From Paramacrobiotus richtersi (taxonomy: Eukaryota > Tardigrada > Eutardigrada > Parachela > Macrobiotidae), in NCBI GenBank assembly GCA_034698045.1, contig JAQGAU010000854.1:1-23163 (forward strand): DNA of 23,163 nt. Reading direction: 5' to 3'. A program made the position numbers and the translations under genes. Shown here piece by piece: positions 9,878 to 19,774 of the stretch (positions are counted from its first letter, which is position 1; every line of letters begins with the position of its first letter). Below the pieces are notes generated by a model. That model saw nothing but the letters and a program-made list of their open reading frames with translations. It was not told where the DNA came from and ran no database searches.

Positions 9878-11166
9878 ATGGCAAACAACAGCATAGGATT
9901 TAACAACACCGAGACAACTTTTGCAGTCTCGTCCGATCCCCTATCCACAGCTTACGCAGCATGGATCATGATCCCCATTACCCTAGTTACCCTCCTCGCC
10001 AACATTTTCCTAATCATCATCTACTTAAAATTCAGCAACCTACAAACCCCGTTCGCCGTATACATCGTCAGCCTGGCAACCGGAGATTTAGCGCAAAGCC
10101 TCACCGTCCACATTCACAGTATCTTCACCCTTTTATCCATTCCCTGGCCGCTGGGTCAGTCCTTCTGCACGTTTCTGCTGTATATGATCTGGTTACTGGT
10201 CGCGTTTTCGTACCACATGCATGTCTTGATTTGCACCAACCGGCTTTGGGCGGTTATGTTTCCAGCGCATTATCGTATGAAGCATAAGAAAAAAGTGGCA
10301 GTAGCATTAGTACTGGGTGTGATTGGTTATCTCAATCTATGGATTCTGCCTGGGTTCACTATCCATGTAATGTATTATTCAGGAGAGGATGGTGTTCCAG
10401 TGTGTATACCGAACTATCCACACGAGTTCATCTGGTCGAATGCGACGTATATTGCGTTGTATTTTGTTCCAGAGTTCTTTGTGCTGATTCTGTATCCGAT
10501 TATTTGGTTTAAGATTAGAGGAAAAATAAAGAGAGCGTCTCACAAGGAAGGTCTTGTTAGCGTGAGTCTGAGCCAAAGCGTGAAAGGTAAGCTGACCTTT
10601 GAATGCACTGTGCACATTTGCAGTTCTGTTTCAATGTCTACGCAAAGTTGTCCACATTAAACTGAAGCATGTACGATCATATTTGATTACTTGTAACTGG
10701 TACTTGTCGAGTATTTACAGTGATTGAAACTTTTGAACACAGAGTGAATTAATGGTGACCTTTAGTCAATGATAGATTTAAATGTACGTTCTGTATGCTT
10801 GATCATCACTTAACGAAATCAGCGTATTGACAACCTAGCTTGGATGTTTTCGCAGGCAGTGCAAATGCCCGAACGAGTCAGCAAGCCCGCAGTTCCCGCA
10901 CGACCAGCATCATTCAAGAAGCAATGCGTCCTACGAAGCCTCGGTACCATTTTGCTATGTTAACCGCACTGGTTATGGTTGCCGTTCTGTGTTGGACACC
11001 AATCAATACGGCTTACCTTCTGATTCATTTTGGGATTCCGTTCGCATACAGCATAATGACACCTTGTACTGTAATTTTCTTCCTGGACGCGCTTCTTAAC
11101 CCGGTGATCTTTCTCTTTTCGTCCAGAGAATGGAGGGAAGCGCTCAGAAAAACAGTCAACATATGA
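9878..11166 (+). CDS. GPCR copy A: intact rhodopsin-like orphan receptor, 339 aa, two exons
   Basis: Exon 1 is 9878-10586 and exon 2 is 10856-11166, with a phase 1 intron (AAAG|GTAAGC to TTCGCAG|GC). Seven membrane segments are readable, with class A landmarks: N42 (LLANIFLI, TM1), D70 (SLATGD, TM2), C97 before TM3 and C176 in loop 2 (disulfide pair), P207 in TM5, CWTP 282-285 (TM6) and NPVIF 318-322 in place of NPxxY (TM7). The DRY box is replaced by TNR (120-122): Arg kept, acidic residue lost, and no Tyr. The N-terminus is short, with N-glycosylation sequons near residues 3 and 9. The C-tail is about 17 residues, and the third loop is short and Ser/Arg-rich. It acts at the plasma membrane. 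The ligand cannot be inferred. The ATG sits in a good context (AAAATGG). Copies B and C downstream are decayed paralogues, so this is the only apparently functional member here. Confidence 0.9.
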
Positions 11167-11540
11167 AACGTACTATCAAATATTCGTGACACACTGTCTG
11201 TTTCCCCACAGAACTGACACAGTCATATCGTTTCGAAGCCTGACATAGATCTAGCAGCCTCACTACCCTTGGAAAAAAAGACCTTAACGCAAAGACAGCC
11301 AGAAATACAACAGAAAAAAGAAGAGCAGACTCGCGCCGGTCCGCTGCAACAGTACCTGAAAACGGACGGTTTGCCCCTTGTTGTAATCATCAGATATAAA
11401 GAATCAACGAATCTATGTACAAAATATAATTAATACTGCTTTGTGCTTTTCAGCACGGGTTAACGGTTAACGGTTAACCTGTTTTTCGTTTCTGTAAAAC
11501 GCGGTTTTTCGTCGCCGTAGATATTGCAACAAGTATACTA
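11167..11540 (+). other. 3' flank of GPCR copy A, shared with copy C
   Basis: Non-coding sequence closely similar to 16594-16990 after copy C (for example CTATCAAATATTCGTGACAC in both). It probably includes the 3' UTR. No clear AATAAA was seen close to the stop. Three tandem GGTTAAC heptamers sit at 11458-11478 and are absent from copy C. Confidence 0.6.
11458..11478. repeat. Three tandem copies of GGTTAAC
   Basis: Exact 7-bp tandem repeat in the 3' flank of GPCR copy A. The matching flank of copy C lacks it. Confidence 0.8.
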
Positions 11541-12400
11541 GGAAAGTGCACTCGCCGATGGCGGGCACTGAGTGACCGAAGCGAAGGAAGTACGTGCGTA
11601 GGGCAGATAAAGATAAACAAGCAATTCAAACAATTATTAGTAACTTACTCAACCCACCCGCCTGCATGGTACCAGAAAAAATACGTATTTTAAGCTAAAA
11701 ACTGGTATTTGCCGGTCTTAAAGCGTAATTAAGAAAATGTTCTGGTTCGGTAATTTGTTTCACCAAATTGGGCAAGGGCAGTATGATACTTTGTTGATAT
11801 CAGTGGGCATTCCCCCTACTTCACAGCAAAAAGGTTGTTTGTTTACGAATTCACCATAAAAGGTTATCAACTATTAATTCTAGGGCTTCTCTCTGGCATG
11901 TGACTCATGATTGTACGAATGGCTAGTGGGCAACTGTGAAAGATTCTATTTTATATTAGAGAACAATTGTTTGAAAAACAGCTCTCTTCCGGTGAAACGT
12001 ACTTTCACTGACTTTTGAAAAGTGAGCCAACCTCCCCAGTACAAAGATTTAAACAATAAGCGGTTCTTCGGTTTGCAAACTACAGAGTTCGTCTTTGACA
12101 CCACACGAATGCAAGGACAGGTTTTGAAAGCGAAATTTTGCAGAAATATTTTCTATAGTTAGCACATTCTTCTGCAGTCCCTTTTAGTAAAATTCGAGGG
12201 ATTACTTATGACCGACGAAGCAATAATAACATTTAAACTGCGACAGCATTGAAAGAAATAATTATAATATATATTAATAATCATAAATAAATATTAATAA
12301 TAAATAAATAAATAATAATAGTGACCGACCGACGGAATGACAGACAGACATCGAAATCCATTTGAGCTGAGTATAGAGGACCTTCGCTCCGCTTCGGTCG
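11541..12400. mobile_element. Insertion of about 860 bp in the duplicated GPCR 3' flank, probable non-coding transposon
   Basis: Flank homology between copies A and C is continuous up to about 11540 (TAGATAT) and resumes at about 12400 (ATCACCTAGAAAAGG, against ATCACCTGGAAAAGG at 16990-17005). The intervening block is absent from copy C. It has no reading frame of 60 codons or more. Its ends are partly inverted: GACCGAAGCGAAGG near 11574 against the complement of CCTTCGCTCCGCTTCGGTC near 12381-12399. Near the right end lie an AT-rich (AATA)n tract (12255-12320) and a GACC/GACA tetranucleotide run. This suggests a MITE, SINE or truncated LINE. The exact ends and class are not resolved. Confidence 0.55.
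12255..12352. repeat. Low-complexity tract: (AATA/AAT)n followed by GACC/GACA tetranucleotides
   Basis: About 65 bp of A/T-only units run into GTGACCGACCGACGG and GACAGACAGACA. Simple-sequence tails of this kind commonly sit near the 3' end of retroelements or MITEs, and here the tract is close to the right end of the insertion. Confidence 0.6.
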
Positions 12401-13278
12401 ATCAGCAATCACCTAGAAAAGGCTATCAGCAAATTTGTACATTTTGCAGCATTCCGATGTGTACAGATAGTACACTTAGCGATCTCCTCTAGGCGACTAA
12501 ATATCGTTCAAATCAGCTGTCAGTGCAGCCCGAGCGCAGTGGCTGCTTGATGTATGCTCGCGATCGATGGATGTTAATTTTCAAAATTTGCGCGGCGCCT
12601 GCGACAGCAAGATGCGCAATTCACCTTTCTGCGTTTTCATTCGGCAATAAACATCAAAATTACAAAAAAGGTCGATGCATCGGAAAGCTGCAAATTCGCA
12701 TCCTTTCAAATATCATAAAAACATCCGAAATCATTGTTCAAGCGCATTAGAATGCGAACGCACAGGAAGTGTACCTCAAACTCCCACCACCTTACTTTTA
12801 ACAACTGCCAAACCATTGAAACTAACACAATGCTTATTCTACGCAGTCGATCGTGCTTCTCCTGCACCTGACGGATTTCCGGCTAACAAACTGGATGAGC
12901 TCCGTAAAAGCGGGAACAAGAGTACCCATAGTTTTGATGGCTCGTGTAAAATAAATTATAATATCTTCGCTGTTTTAGGAAGGCGTAGTGGTTACGTCAT
13001 CCTGATCTCGCTGCAAGCGACAAATGACTCCGCGCCTGATCGAACGTTTCCAATAATAGACAGACGGGGTCACGGAGTGCCTCGCAATATCCAATACTTT
13101 GATGGGACCAGCATTTTCTCTTAATCCTTCTATAAGCGGCGCTTCTGTGTCCATAATGCCCAACATGTGTGTCCAATACACATCCAATATAATTATGTGC
13201 AATAGCGTCGCTCAAAGGCGGTTATCGAACGATTATGAGAAATGCTGCTTCAGTCAAGGTAACGGATGTTACGAAGTA

Positions 13279-13322
13279 CCAAGAACTTACTATAGTATAG
13301 TTTAGATATAGTAAGTTCTTGG
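13279..13322. repeat. Perfect 16-bp hairpin
   Basis: CCAAGAACTTACTATA (13279-13294) is followed, after a 12-nt spacer, by its exact reverse complement (13307-13322). It could be a MITE core or a structured transcript. Confidence 0.75.
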
Positions 13323-13686
13323 AAGCACAGAAATTGTGTTATTACTGGTTGCTGCGCATATTACTTGTACTGAAACCAGCCGTGGACGCAGAGCTTTCCT
13401 ATTTTAGTTCTGATTAATATATTTGCAGTCTTTTTCGTGCGTGATGACTGGAAAGAAAAGTGTTCATTTTCTTTTACAGACTGTATCAATTGGCGAAATT
13501 ATCGCGCTTCGCCGCGTTACCGGTGGTTAACGTTAATCCTAGTGCAGCCAGGTGTCTTTACAGGGAGAATGCCACATCGGTATAAAATAACACAGCAAGT
13601 CTTATGTATTTCGACTTGTTATAGCTATTGCGCAAGTTTGGCACCACCGTGTCAGACCACAGTGATTCTCGTCCTAAATGACCTTC

Positions 13687-13800
13687 ACCTGCGTTATTAG
13701 TGCCACTATTTCCATCGTCGATTCGCTTCTGAACAGCAACAGCAAAAACAAATCCTAAAAAAATTGCTAACTTAGTAACATTTGCAGTACCCGTAATCAT
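13687..13800 (-). CDS. Possible first exon of a small secreted protein
   Basis: The ATG at 13800 opens MITGTANVTKLAIFLGFVFA, which has the shape of a signal peptide, followed by a polar Gly/Asn-rich stretch. A candidate donor, GCAG|GTGAAG, ends the exon in phase 1 near 13687. Without splicing the frame runs to 13558. No downstream exon could be matched, although minus-strand open frames at 12975-13215 are possible partners. It may be chance. Confidence 0.25.
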
Positions 13801-13977
13801 AGTCTTCGAAGCAACAAAGAGACAAACTCCTAAACTAAACCACTAAAACTCACACGTGTATATCATAAATAATTCACGAAATCTGGGATAGAATATTCAA
13901 AAAGTTGTGGATTTTTGGTTCGGCTATCCAAAAACCACTAGTAAATAACCTCCGGTGTTAATACTGTTATAAACACT

Positions 13978-14940
13978 GCATCCACTGATTCACAGTCTTT
14001 TCTCCCTTGTATCCAGTCCCTGGCCGATTGGGTCAGTCGTTCTGCACCTTCGTACTGGATATATGATCTGGTTACTGGTCGCCTTCTCGTACCACATGCA
14101 GGTCTTGGTTTTGTGCTAACCGGCTCTGAGCGTTTATGTTTCCGGCGCATTATCGGCTGAAACATACGAAAAAAGTGGCAGCTCCATTAGTAATGGGGGT
14201 GATTGGTTATATTAACCTGCGGATTTTCCGGGGTATGTTATTCAGTGTTCATGTAACTACGACATTACTTCGAACTGTTACTTCGAACATGGCAAGGCAC
14301 AGAAAAGTGCTGATAACAAACATCAACAGAATTATCGAAAATAAAATACAGGTACTACGGTACATGTACGTAATTTCCCATTTGAACATTTCATTCAAAA
14401 AATAAATAACACGCAAGCGACAATGATCAGAGGAACAAACATGAGATTCAATGAGGGGCTCTAAAAAAAAACAGCGCAAACATCAAAACAGCGGTTATAC
14501 GTTAAAACACAAAAAAACGTCTTCCAGTTCCTTGCTTGTGTCAACCGTCCCCATTACGCAGATTCCGTTCCCTCGCTGGATCTCAACACTTATCCGTTGA
14601 CGAAGGAATTCCATTGTCCGGGGATTACCATTGTTCTCTCGAATTTTGCGTCCAAGTTCCTTCAAGAACGACTTGGCTTGTGTACCCCAACTACCCATCG
14701 TCTCAAAAGCAATTGGTTGGACTATGTAGCGGTCCGAGAGGGCAGCATATCGCGTTTCCTTTTCTCGCTCTCGCTGTTCGGCAGCAGCGCCGCAGATTGA
14801 AGAAGTCCGAGCAATATACGAAACCGCAAAAGTATCCGTAAGTATTCAATCCAGGAGACGATGGCGTTGCAGTGTCTGTATCGAATTGTCCCCACGAGTT
14901 GGTTTGGTTGAATGCAATGTACGTCATATTCCGGCTCGAC
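13978..14940 (+). pseudogene. GPCR copy B: decayed fragment split by a LINE remnant
   Basis: 13978-14256 matches the TM2 end to TM4 region of copies A and C (ATGATCTGGTTACTGGTCGC; TACCACATGCA; GTGATTGGTTAT). 14842-14935 matches the second extracellular loop (GGAGACGATGGCGTTGCAGTG). Frame is broken by small indels near 14027, 14055 and 14108, and a Trp codon in the NRLW motif has become TGA. The first part (TM1 and most of TM2) and everything after the loop are missing. About 580 bp of foreign sequence separates the two pieces. The fragment is not functional. Confidence 0.85.
14257..14840 (-). mobile_element. 5'-truncated LINE (non-LTR retrotransposon) 3' end, antisense, inside GPCR copy B
   Basis: The minus-strand frame from about 14838 down to 14495 is open for about 115 codons. 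It carries the pattern typical of the region C-terminal to the reverse transcriptase in many invertebrate LINE proteins: KETRYAALSDRYIVQPIAFE, then GTQAKSFLKELGRKI, NPRTMEFLRQRIS and EIQRGN, ending in a stop at 14495. The reverse transcriptase itself is absent, as expected for 5' truncation. Sequence from about 14257 to 14494 would be the element's 3' UTR. No target-site duplication or poly(A) tail was identified, so the left boundary is approximate. Confidence 0.72.
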
Positions 14941-15345
14941 AAAATTGCTGAGTCTTGTTGGTGTCAGGTAGGTCAGACGGTGATCACATTTCGAAGGGTC
15001 GTCGGTGCCAGTAATTAGGCGTAAAGGTTAATAAGGAAACGGGAAAACGACCGTTGATCCTGCCTGTATCGGAATCCGGCTGTTAATAGGTATTACGTAC
15101 TCGATAGTTAACGCCACAGGGGCCCCAGCTCTCACTGGTGTCACAAGATATAAGTATGTAACACAAGATCAGTACCTGTACCTGCTGCGGTTTCGAAAGA
15201 TATAACAACATATAGATAGTATGGTTGGTAATGTACGAAAACACAAATTTGCGGACCGCATTCTACCGTGTCTGTACGAAAGAAACCGCGTAAATATGAT
15301 AGTTCCAGTTCATCGCTGTAATTGTTTGAGTTGAAAATTCCCAAA
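14941..15345 (+). other. 5' flank of GPCR copy C
   Basis: Non-coding. Parts align with the 5' flank of copy A (GGGAAAACGACCGTTGATC; CTCTCACTGGTG; GAAACCGCGTAAAT just before the start). A promoter is expected here but no core element stands out. Confidence 0.5.
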
Positions 15346-16593
15346 ATGGCCAACAGCAGCGTAGAATTAAACCGTACCGGTGCAGATTTCACACCCTCGT
15401 CCAATCCTTTATCTACAGATTATGCAGCATGGATAATGATTCCCATTACTCTAGTTACCCTCCTCGCCAACATTTTCCTAATCATCGTCTATCTAAAATT
15501 CAGCCACCTACAAACTCCCTTCCGTTTACATCGTCAGCCAGCTGGCAACCGGAGATTTAGTCCAAAGCCTCACCGTCCATATTCACGGTATCTTCTCCCT
15601 TTTATCCATTCCCTGGCCGCTGGGACAATCTTTTTGCACCTTCGTGCTGTATATGATCTGCTTACTGATCGCATTCTCGTACCACATGCACGTCTCGATT
15701 TGTACTAACCGGCTCTGGGCGGTTATGTTGCCGATTCATTATCGGCTGAATCATACGAAAAATGTGGCATTAGTAACGGGGGTGATTGCTTATATTAACC
15801 TATGGATTTTGCCTGGGTATGTTATTCTGTGATTTATTATTCAGGAGAGGATGGCGTTCCAGTGTGTATACCGAATTATCCACACGAGTGGGTCTGGTCG
15901 AATGCGACATATATTGCACTGTACTTTATTCCGGAGTTTCTTTGTGCTGGCTCTGTATCCCATCATTTGGTTTAAAATTAAAGCAAAAGTAAAGAAAACG
16001 TCTCACAAGGAAACACTTATTAGCGTGAGTTTGAGCCAAAGCGGGAAAGGTAAGGTAACCTTTATAATCCACTATGCTAATTTTGTCTATGCGTTTATGC
16101 AGAGTTGTAGTTTTTGAATCCCAGGATGATCACATTTGCGGTCCAAAGTTATCTACAGAATACTGTACTTGCAGTTAGCATCAAGAAGCAAAAAGTGACC
16201 TTCAGCAACTGATGAAATGCTTCAACTATATAATGACCTGCATGGCTGATCAACACATAGCTGAAACCAATTGTTTGATTACCCTAGATGTTTTCACAGG
16301 CAGTGCGAATGCCCGAACAAGTCAGCAAGCCCAAAGTTCCCGCACGGCTAGCGTCGTTCACGAAGGAATGCGTCCTCCGAAACCCTCGCTATCATTTCGC
16401 CATGTTAACCGCTCTTGTTATGGTTGCCGTTCTGTGTTGGACACCAATCAACACGGCTTATCTTCTGATTCATTTTGGGGTTCCGTTCGCATACAGCATC
16501 ATGACCCCCTGTACTGTAATTTTCTTCCTGGACGCGCTTCTTAACCCGGTGATCTTCATCTTTTCGTCCAGAGAATGGAAAGAAGCGCTCTAG
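15346..16593 (+). pseudogene. GPCR copy C: full-length paralogue with four frameshifts
   Basis: It starts MANSSVELNRTGADF and matches copy A through TM1-TM7, with the same phase 1 intron (16050-16299; AAAG|GTAAGG to TTTCACAG|GC). Frame is lost at four places relative to copy A: about 15521 (2 nt missing after the TPF codons), 15817-15832 (1 nt missing after TM4, giving a TGA), 15935-15941 (1 nt extra in TM5) and about 16383 (1 nt extra before TM6). A TAG ends the tail 6 codons early. Landmarks survive between breaks: ATGD, the TNR box, CWTP and NPVIF. The decay is mild, so duplication and loss look recent. Clustered sequencing error is the only benign alternative. Confidence 0.87.
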
Positions 16594-17810
16594 AAAACAA
16601 TCAACATATGAAACATACTATCAAATATTCGTGACACACTGTCCGTTTTCATACAGACTGACACAGTCATATCGTTCGAAGCCTGACATGAATTCAGCAG
16701 CGTCTATACCCTTGGATAAAAAACCTTAACGCAAAGGCAGCCAAAACTCCAACAGAAAGGAGTAAAGCAGACGCGTGCCGATCCGCTGCCCCAGCACTCG
16801 AAATGGGCCGGTTTGTCCCAGTTCCACCTTTTTTCGTTGTCATTGAATGTTTTGAATCCAAAAGAATATCTGTACAGTTTTATGTTTTTCATCACGAGTA
16901 AATCTTACAGAATAATAAAAAACAAGAAACTTTGTTCGATTCTGTGAAACGCGGTTTGTCCTCGCTTTAGATATGGCAGTATATTAACTATCACCTGGAA
17001 AAGGTATCAGAACAGTTATCAGCTGTAAACACTGCAGCTTTCCGATGTGTTGTTCACTTCATGACCTTTTCTGAGCGATCGAATATAGATTTCGTGCAAA
17101 TCAGCTGTTAGCATGGCCTCTGCTAGTGCCTAGTACCTGACCGTGTATGCTCGGTGGATGTTAGTTAACCATATTACCTCACGCGCGGGGAGCATGCAAG
17201 AAGCTGTGCATAATGCCACTTACCGTAACAGAATTTGAAAACAGTGAGCCAGTAAACGCACACGTCTGGATAACGCGCATATGTTCACCGCGTCAGCGCC
17301 GGCGTCCCTTTCCCGTCGTGCTGCAACCAGGAATGGGATACTGAACCTGTTCTGTTTTGGGTTACGCTACTGCTTTTACTACTGACAGGTTCGCTTTGGT
17401 TGTGTGATAACGATTTTCTACCGGTGATAATGTTCAGTGATGGTTGACTAAAAATGACACTGATCCATCGTGGTGCCGTACAGTAATGGCCATCGAAAAC
17501 ACAACTACGTCGACGTCATTGAATGCAAACTACAGTTTTTTATTTCCTGATACCGCTGCTCGATTAATATATTTAAGCAAACACACACTTCATCCCATGC
17601 GAAACCTCCTCAGCTCAGCCAAAGGGGAAATCAGTAGAAATTCAAGAAGAAAAACAGTGCGTACACATGGTATTGTTAGTTAAAGAAATCCGACAGAAAT
17701 AATCACGAATTAAAGTTTTATCACACCGAAACTGAAAGGGCACGACATGTTCCACATCTTTAGTAGGCATATGTTACGTGCGTGAACTGTTCTTACACGA
17801 CTGGAGTTTT
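16594..17810. other. 3' flank of GPCR copy C and spacer before NT2
   Basis: 16594-17230 is homologous to the 3' flank of copy A, without its 860-bp insertion. An AATAAA lies at about 16913 (AGAATAATAAAAAAC). 17231-17810 has no recognisable gene. A plus-strand frame at 17444-17683 (containing MAIENTTTSTSLNANYS) is polar, lacks a membrane segment and matches nothing known to me. Confidence 0.5.
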
Positions 17811-18922
17811 TCACATATTTCCCGAAGAGAGCAATGAGTTCAGGAAAGTCTTTCCACGCGCACCTGGAGCTGAATTTGCAATCGACGAACTCAATTTCTC
17901 GTACGCTCGAGAAAATGAAGCTTTGGCTGGTCTCACGCCTCGCTCCGAGCTGCTAGCGGCATTTTCTGTCGGATTGCGCGGCTCCTGGATGACCAGTAGT
18001 TTATCCGAAAGAAGTTGTGCTTGGCGGTACAGCTCGGTCTTGCTGAGGATCTCTCCTGCACCATTCACTACAATCGCTTGATTTTCATAACTGAAGTCCT
18101 TTCCGTATAGCTTCAGTAACCCAAGCAGCAAGACTCCAAGATTATTTTCGTTTATGTTCTCTTGTCGCTGGAGGAAGCTAAGTACTAACAAAACCAGAGC
18201 ATAGCCACTGATTCCTCCCTGCGATGCGTTAACGTCATTCAAATTATGCACGCGCATAAATTCTTTCAGAACAACGGCGAGCTTTGCTAGGTTTGGGTAC
18301 TGTGGAATTCTGCTTCTAATCCACTCGGAATTTTGTTGTCCTTGATGGATTTCACCACGCAAAATACACTGAACAAATCATAAAAACAAATTAGACCTTA
18401 GTACATCTGGAAGCCTGGAGCTGCGAACAGCTGACCTTATAACCGTCGGCTGTGTTTTATGTGGTGAATACACTGTCAGTCACTTACTGAAATATCCAAG
18501 TTAAGCTGGCTTTGGACGTCAGTGACCTTAAGCAACGGTGTGCTTGCGTTTCGAAGCAATTCGCGATAACCATATTGCTTTCGAGAATCTTGACGTATTT
18601 CGGTGCGTAGTGTTCCCAACCAAGCAGCTCGATCGAGTGGTAAGCCACACAACCGAGCTTGTTTTCCCTTACGGTACACAACGACGACGATATCGATGTC
18701 GCTGCTGCGCAAATACATTCCAGTGGAAGTGCTCCCGAAATGGTCGACTGTTACACGTGGATGTCGCGAAACAATGAACCTTGTGATGCGGGTAATGGCT
18801 TCCTGGCGCTTGGCAAATTCCGTTGGATTGCATTGTTCACCATAAAATGCGTTGATCTCATGGTGCAGAGCCTGGGCGTTAGAAGCATAATGCTGATCGC
18901 GGCGAGAGGTATTGGCAGCCAT
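17811..18922 (-). CDS. NT2: Trf4/PAPD5-like non-canonical poly(A) polymerase, 330 aa, two exons
   Basis: Exon 1 is 18488-18922 (145 codons, donor TCA|GTAAGT) and exon 2 is 17811-18368 (acceptor TTGTTCAG), joined in phase 0 directly after LDIS as in NT1. Nucleotidyltransferase motifs: G63-S64, D75 and D77 in SSDIDIVV, and D143. The C-terminal half has GGISGYALVLLVLSFLQ, LGVLLLGLLKLYGKDFSYE and IQEPRNP. The second exon opens C-x3-GEIHQG, close to NT1's C-x3-REIHTG, which confirms the splice site. The 118-nt intron has no transposon. An active RNA 3'-end nucleotidyltransferase is the likely product. Its target RNAs are unknown. Confidence 0.88.
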
Positions 18923-19087
18923 ATTTTATAATAATGGGGCAGAAACGACTTCAAAAAGGCAATTTATCAAATGAATTCGGTTAATAAAACGCACGGCAAG
19001 TGTCTGACATAACAACACGGAGAATATTATTGTAACCGGAAATCGCTGACGTTTATATATGAAACTTTGTCTCGGTTATAATGAACT

Positions 19088-19192
19088 ACAAAACATTCAA
19101 CTTTCCAGACTGTTCAAGCAAGCATGGTCCGGTATCATTTAATGGCACCGAACCATGCTGGCTGGAATAGTCTAGAAAGTTGAATGTTTTGT
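19088..19192. repeat. Long near-perfect hairpin, 105 nt
   Basis: The two 52-nt halves are inverted copies with 7 differences, two of which would be G-U pairs in a plus-strand transcript. The outer 22 bp (ACAAAACATTCAACTTTC...) differ once. The loop is very short. Weaker complementarity continues outward for about 10 bp. It fits a palindromic MITE or a young hairpin RNA locus. The open frame across it is a by-product. Confidence 0.75.
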
Positions 19193-19286
19193 GGCTCATA
19201 ATATATAAGATGAACTCATTTTTATTCATAACCGGCTCCAGATGAGCTACAATTACTGATTGGAAATTTGGAAGTGTCACTTCTGT

Positions 19287-19338
19287 CATAGTACGACTGA
19301 AGAGACCGGGCCTCAACTATAACTTCAGTTGTACTATG
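19287..19338. repeat. Second hairpin, 16-bp stem
   Basis: CATAGTACGACTGAAG (19287-19302) pairs with CTTCAGTTGTACTATG (19323-19338). The one difference is a G-U pair in plus-strand RNA. The loop is 20 nt. It lies 95 bp from the first hairpin. Confidence 0.65.
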
Positions 19339-19774
19339 CTTTTGTGTCATTATCAGTCGCCAGGTCAACCGAATTATAGCAAATCTGCAAAATTATCGCC
19401 GTATCGGTCAAAGAGGTGTCAGTCGCGATCGCACTATATATTGATTGAGCTCACTGCAACCTGCAAGTCATGCTCACGGGTTGACCTGTAATCACGAGTG
19501 CCCAGTGTAGCATCTTTTGTTTATATATTAAGATAAGAGTCTATTAACAGAACAGTATTGGCCATGTGATCATATCATAACAAGAGTGACAGTAAAACAA
19601 TGAACCTCACAAAAAGTATTTTGATAGTACAGCCAGTGTGAATTATGTACTGCGTTGAATAATGCTTGTCATTGTTATCAAAAACAAAACCAACCCAATC
19701 TCAGTTTAGTATGAAAACAGATATCTTGATTATGATAATTTCAACTCGAAACTGCTTTCCTCAATTCCTTGTGG

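Larger units (their letters stand above)
12401..13977. other. Mostly non-coding region between GPCR copies A and B
   Basis: 12401-12640 continues the duplicated 3' flank (similar to 16985-17230). Beyond that, a plus-strand open frame at 12675-13124 and two overlapping minus-strand frames at 12975-13215 compete for the same DNA. None shows a recognisable domain. A hairpin lies at 13279-13322 and a possible signal-peptide exon at about 13687-13800. Confidence 0.45.
18923..19774. other. Spacer between NT2 and NT3, rich in inverted repeats
   Basis: No convincing coding sequence. It contains the hairpins at 19088-19192 and 19287-19338, and a 10-bp inverted pair CAGGTCAACC / GGTTGACCTG (around 19362 and 19481). 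It should include the NT2 promoter and the NT3 3' UTR. Confidence 0.5.

Noticed and set aside
9961..10287. 108-codon alternative plus-strand frame inside GPCR copy A
   Set aside because: It is a shifted-frame shadow of exon 1. A similar shadow appears in copy C after its first frameshift.
12675..13124. 149-codon plus-strand frame between GPCR copies A and B
   Set aside because: No domain, no splice signals fitting a gene, and overlapping frames on the other strand. Probably chance.
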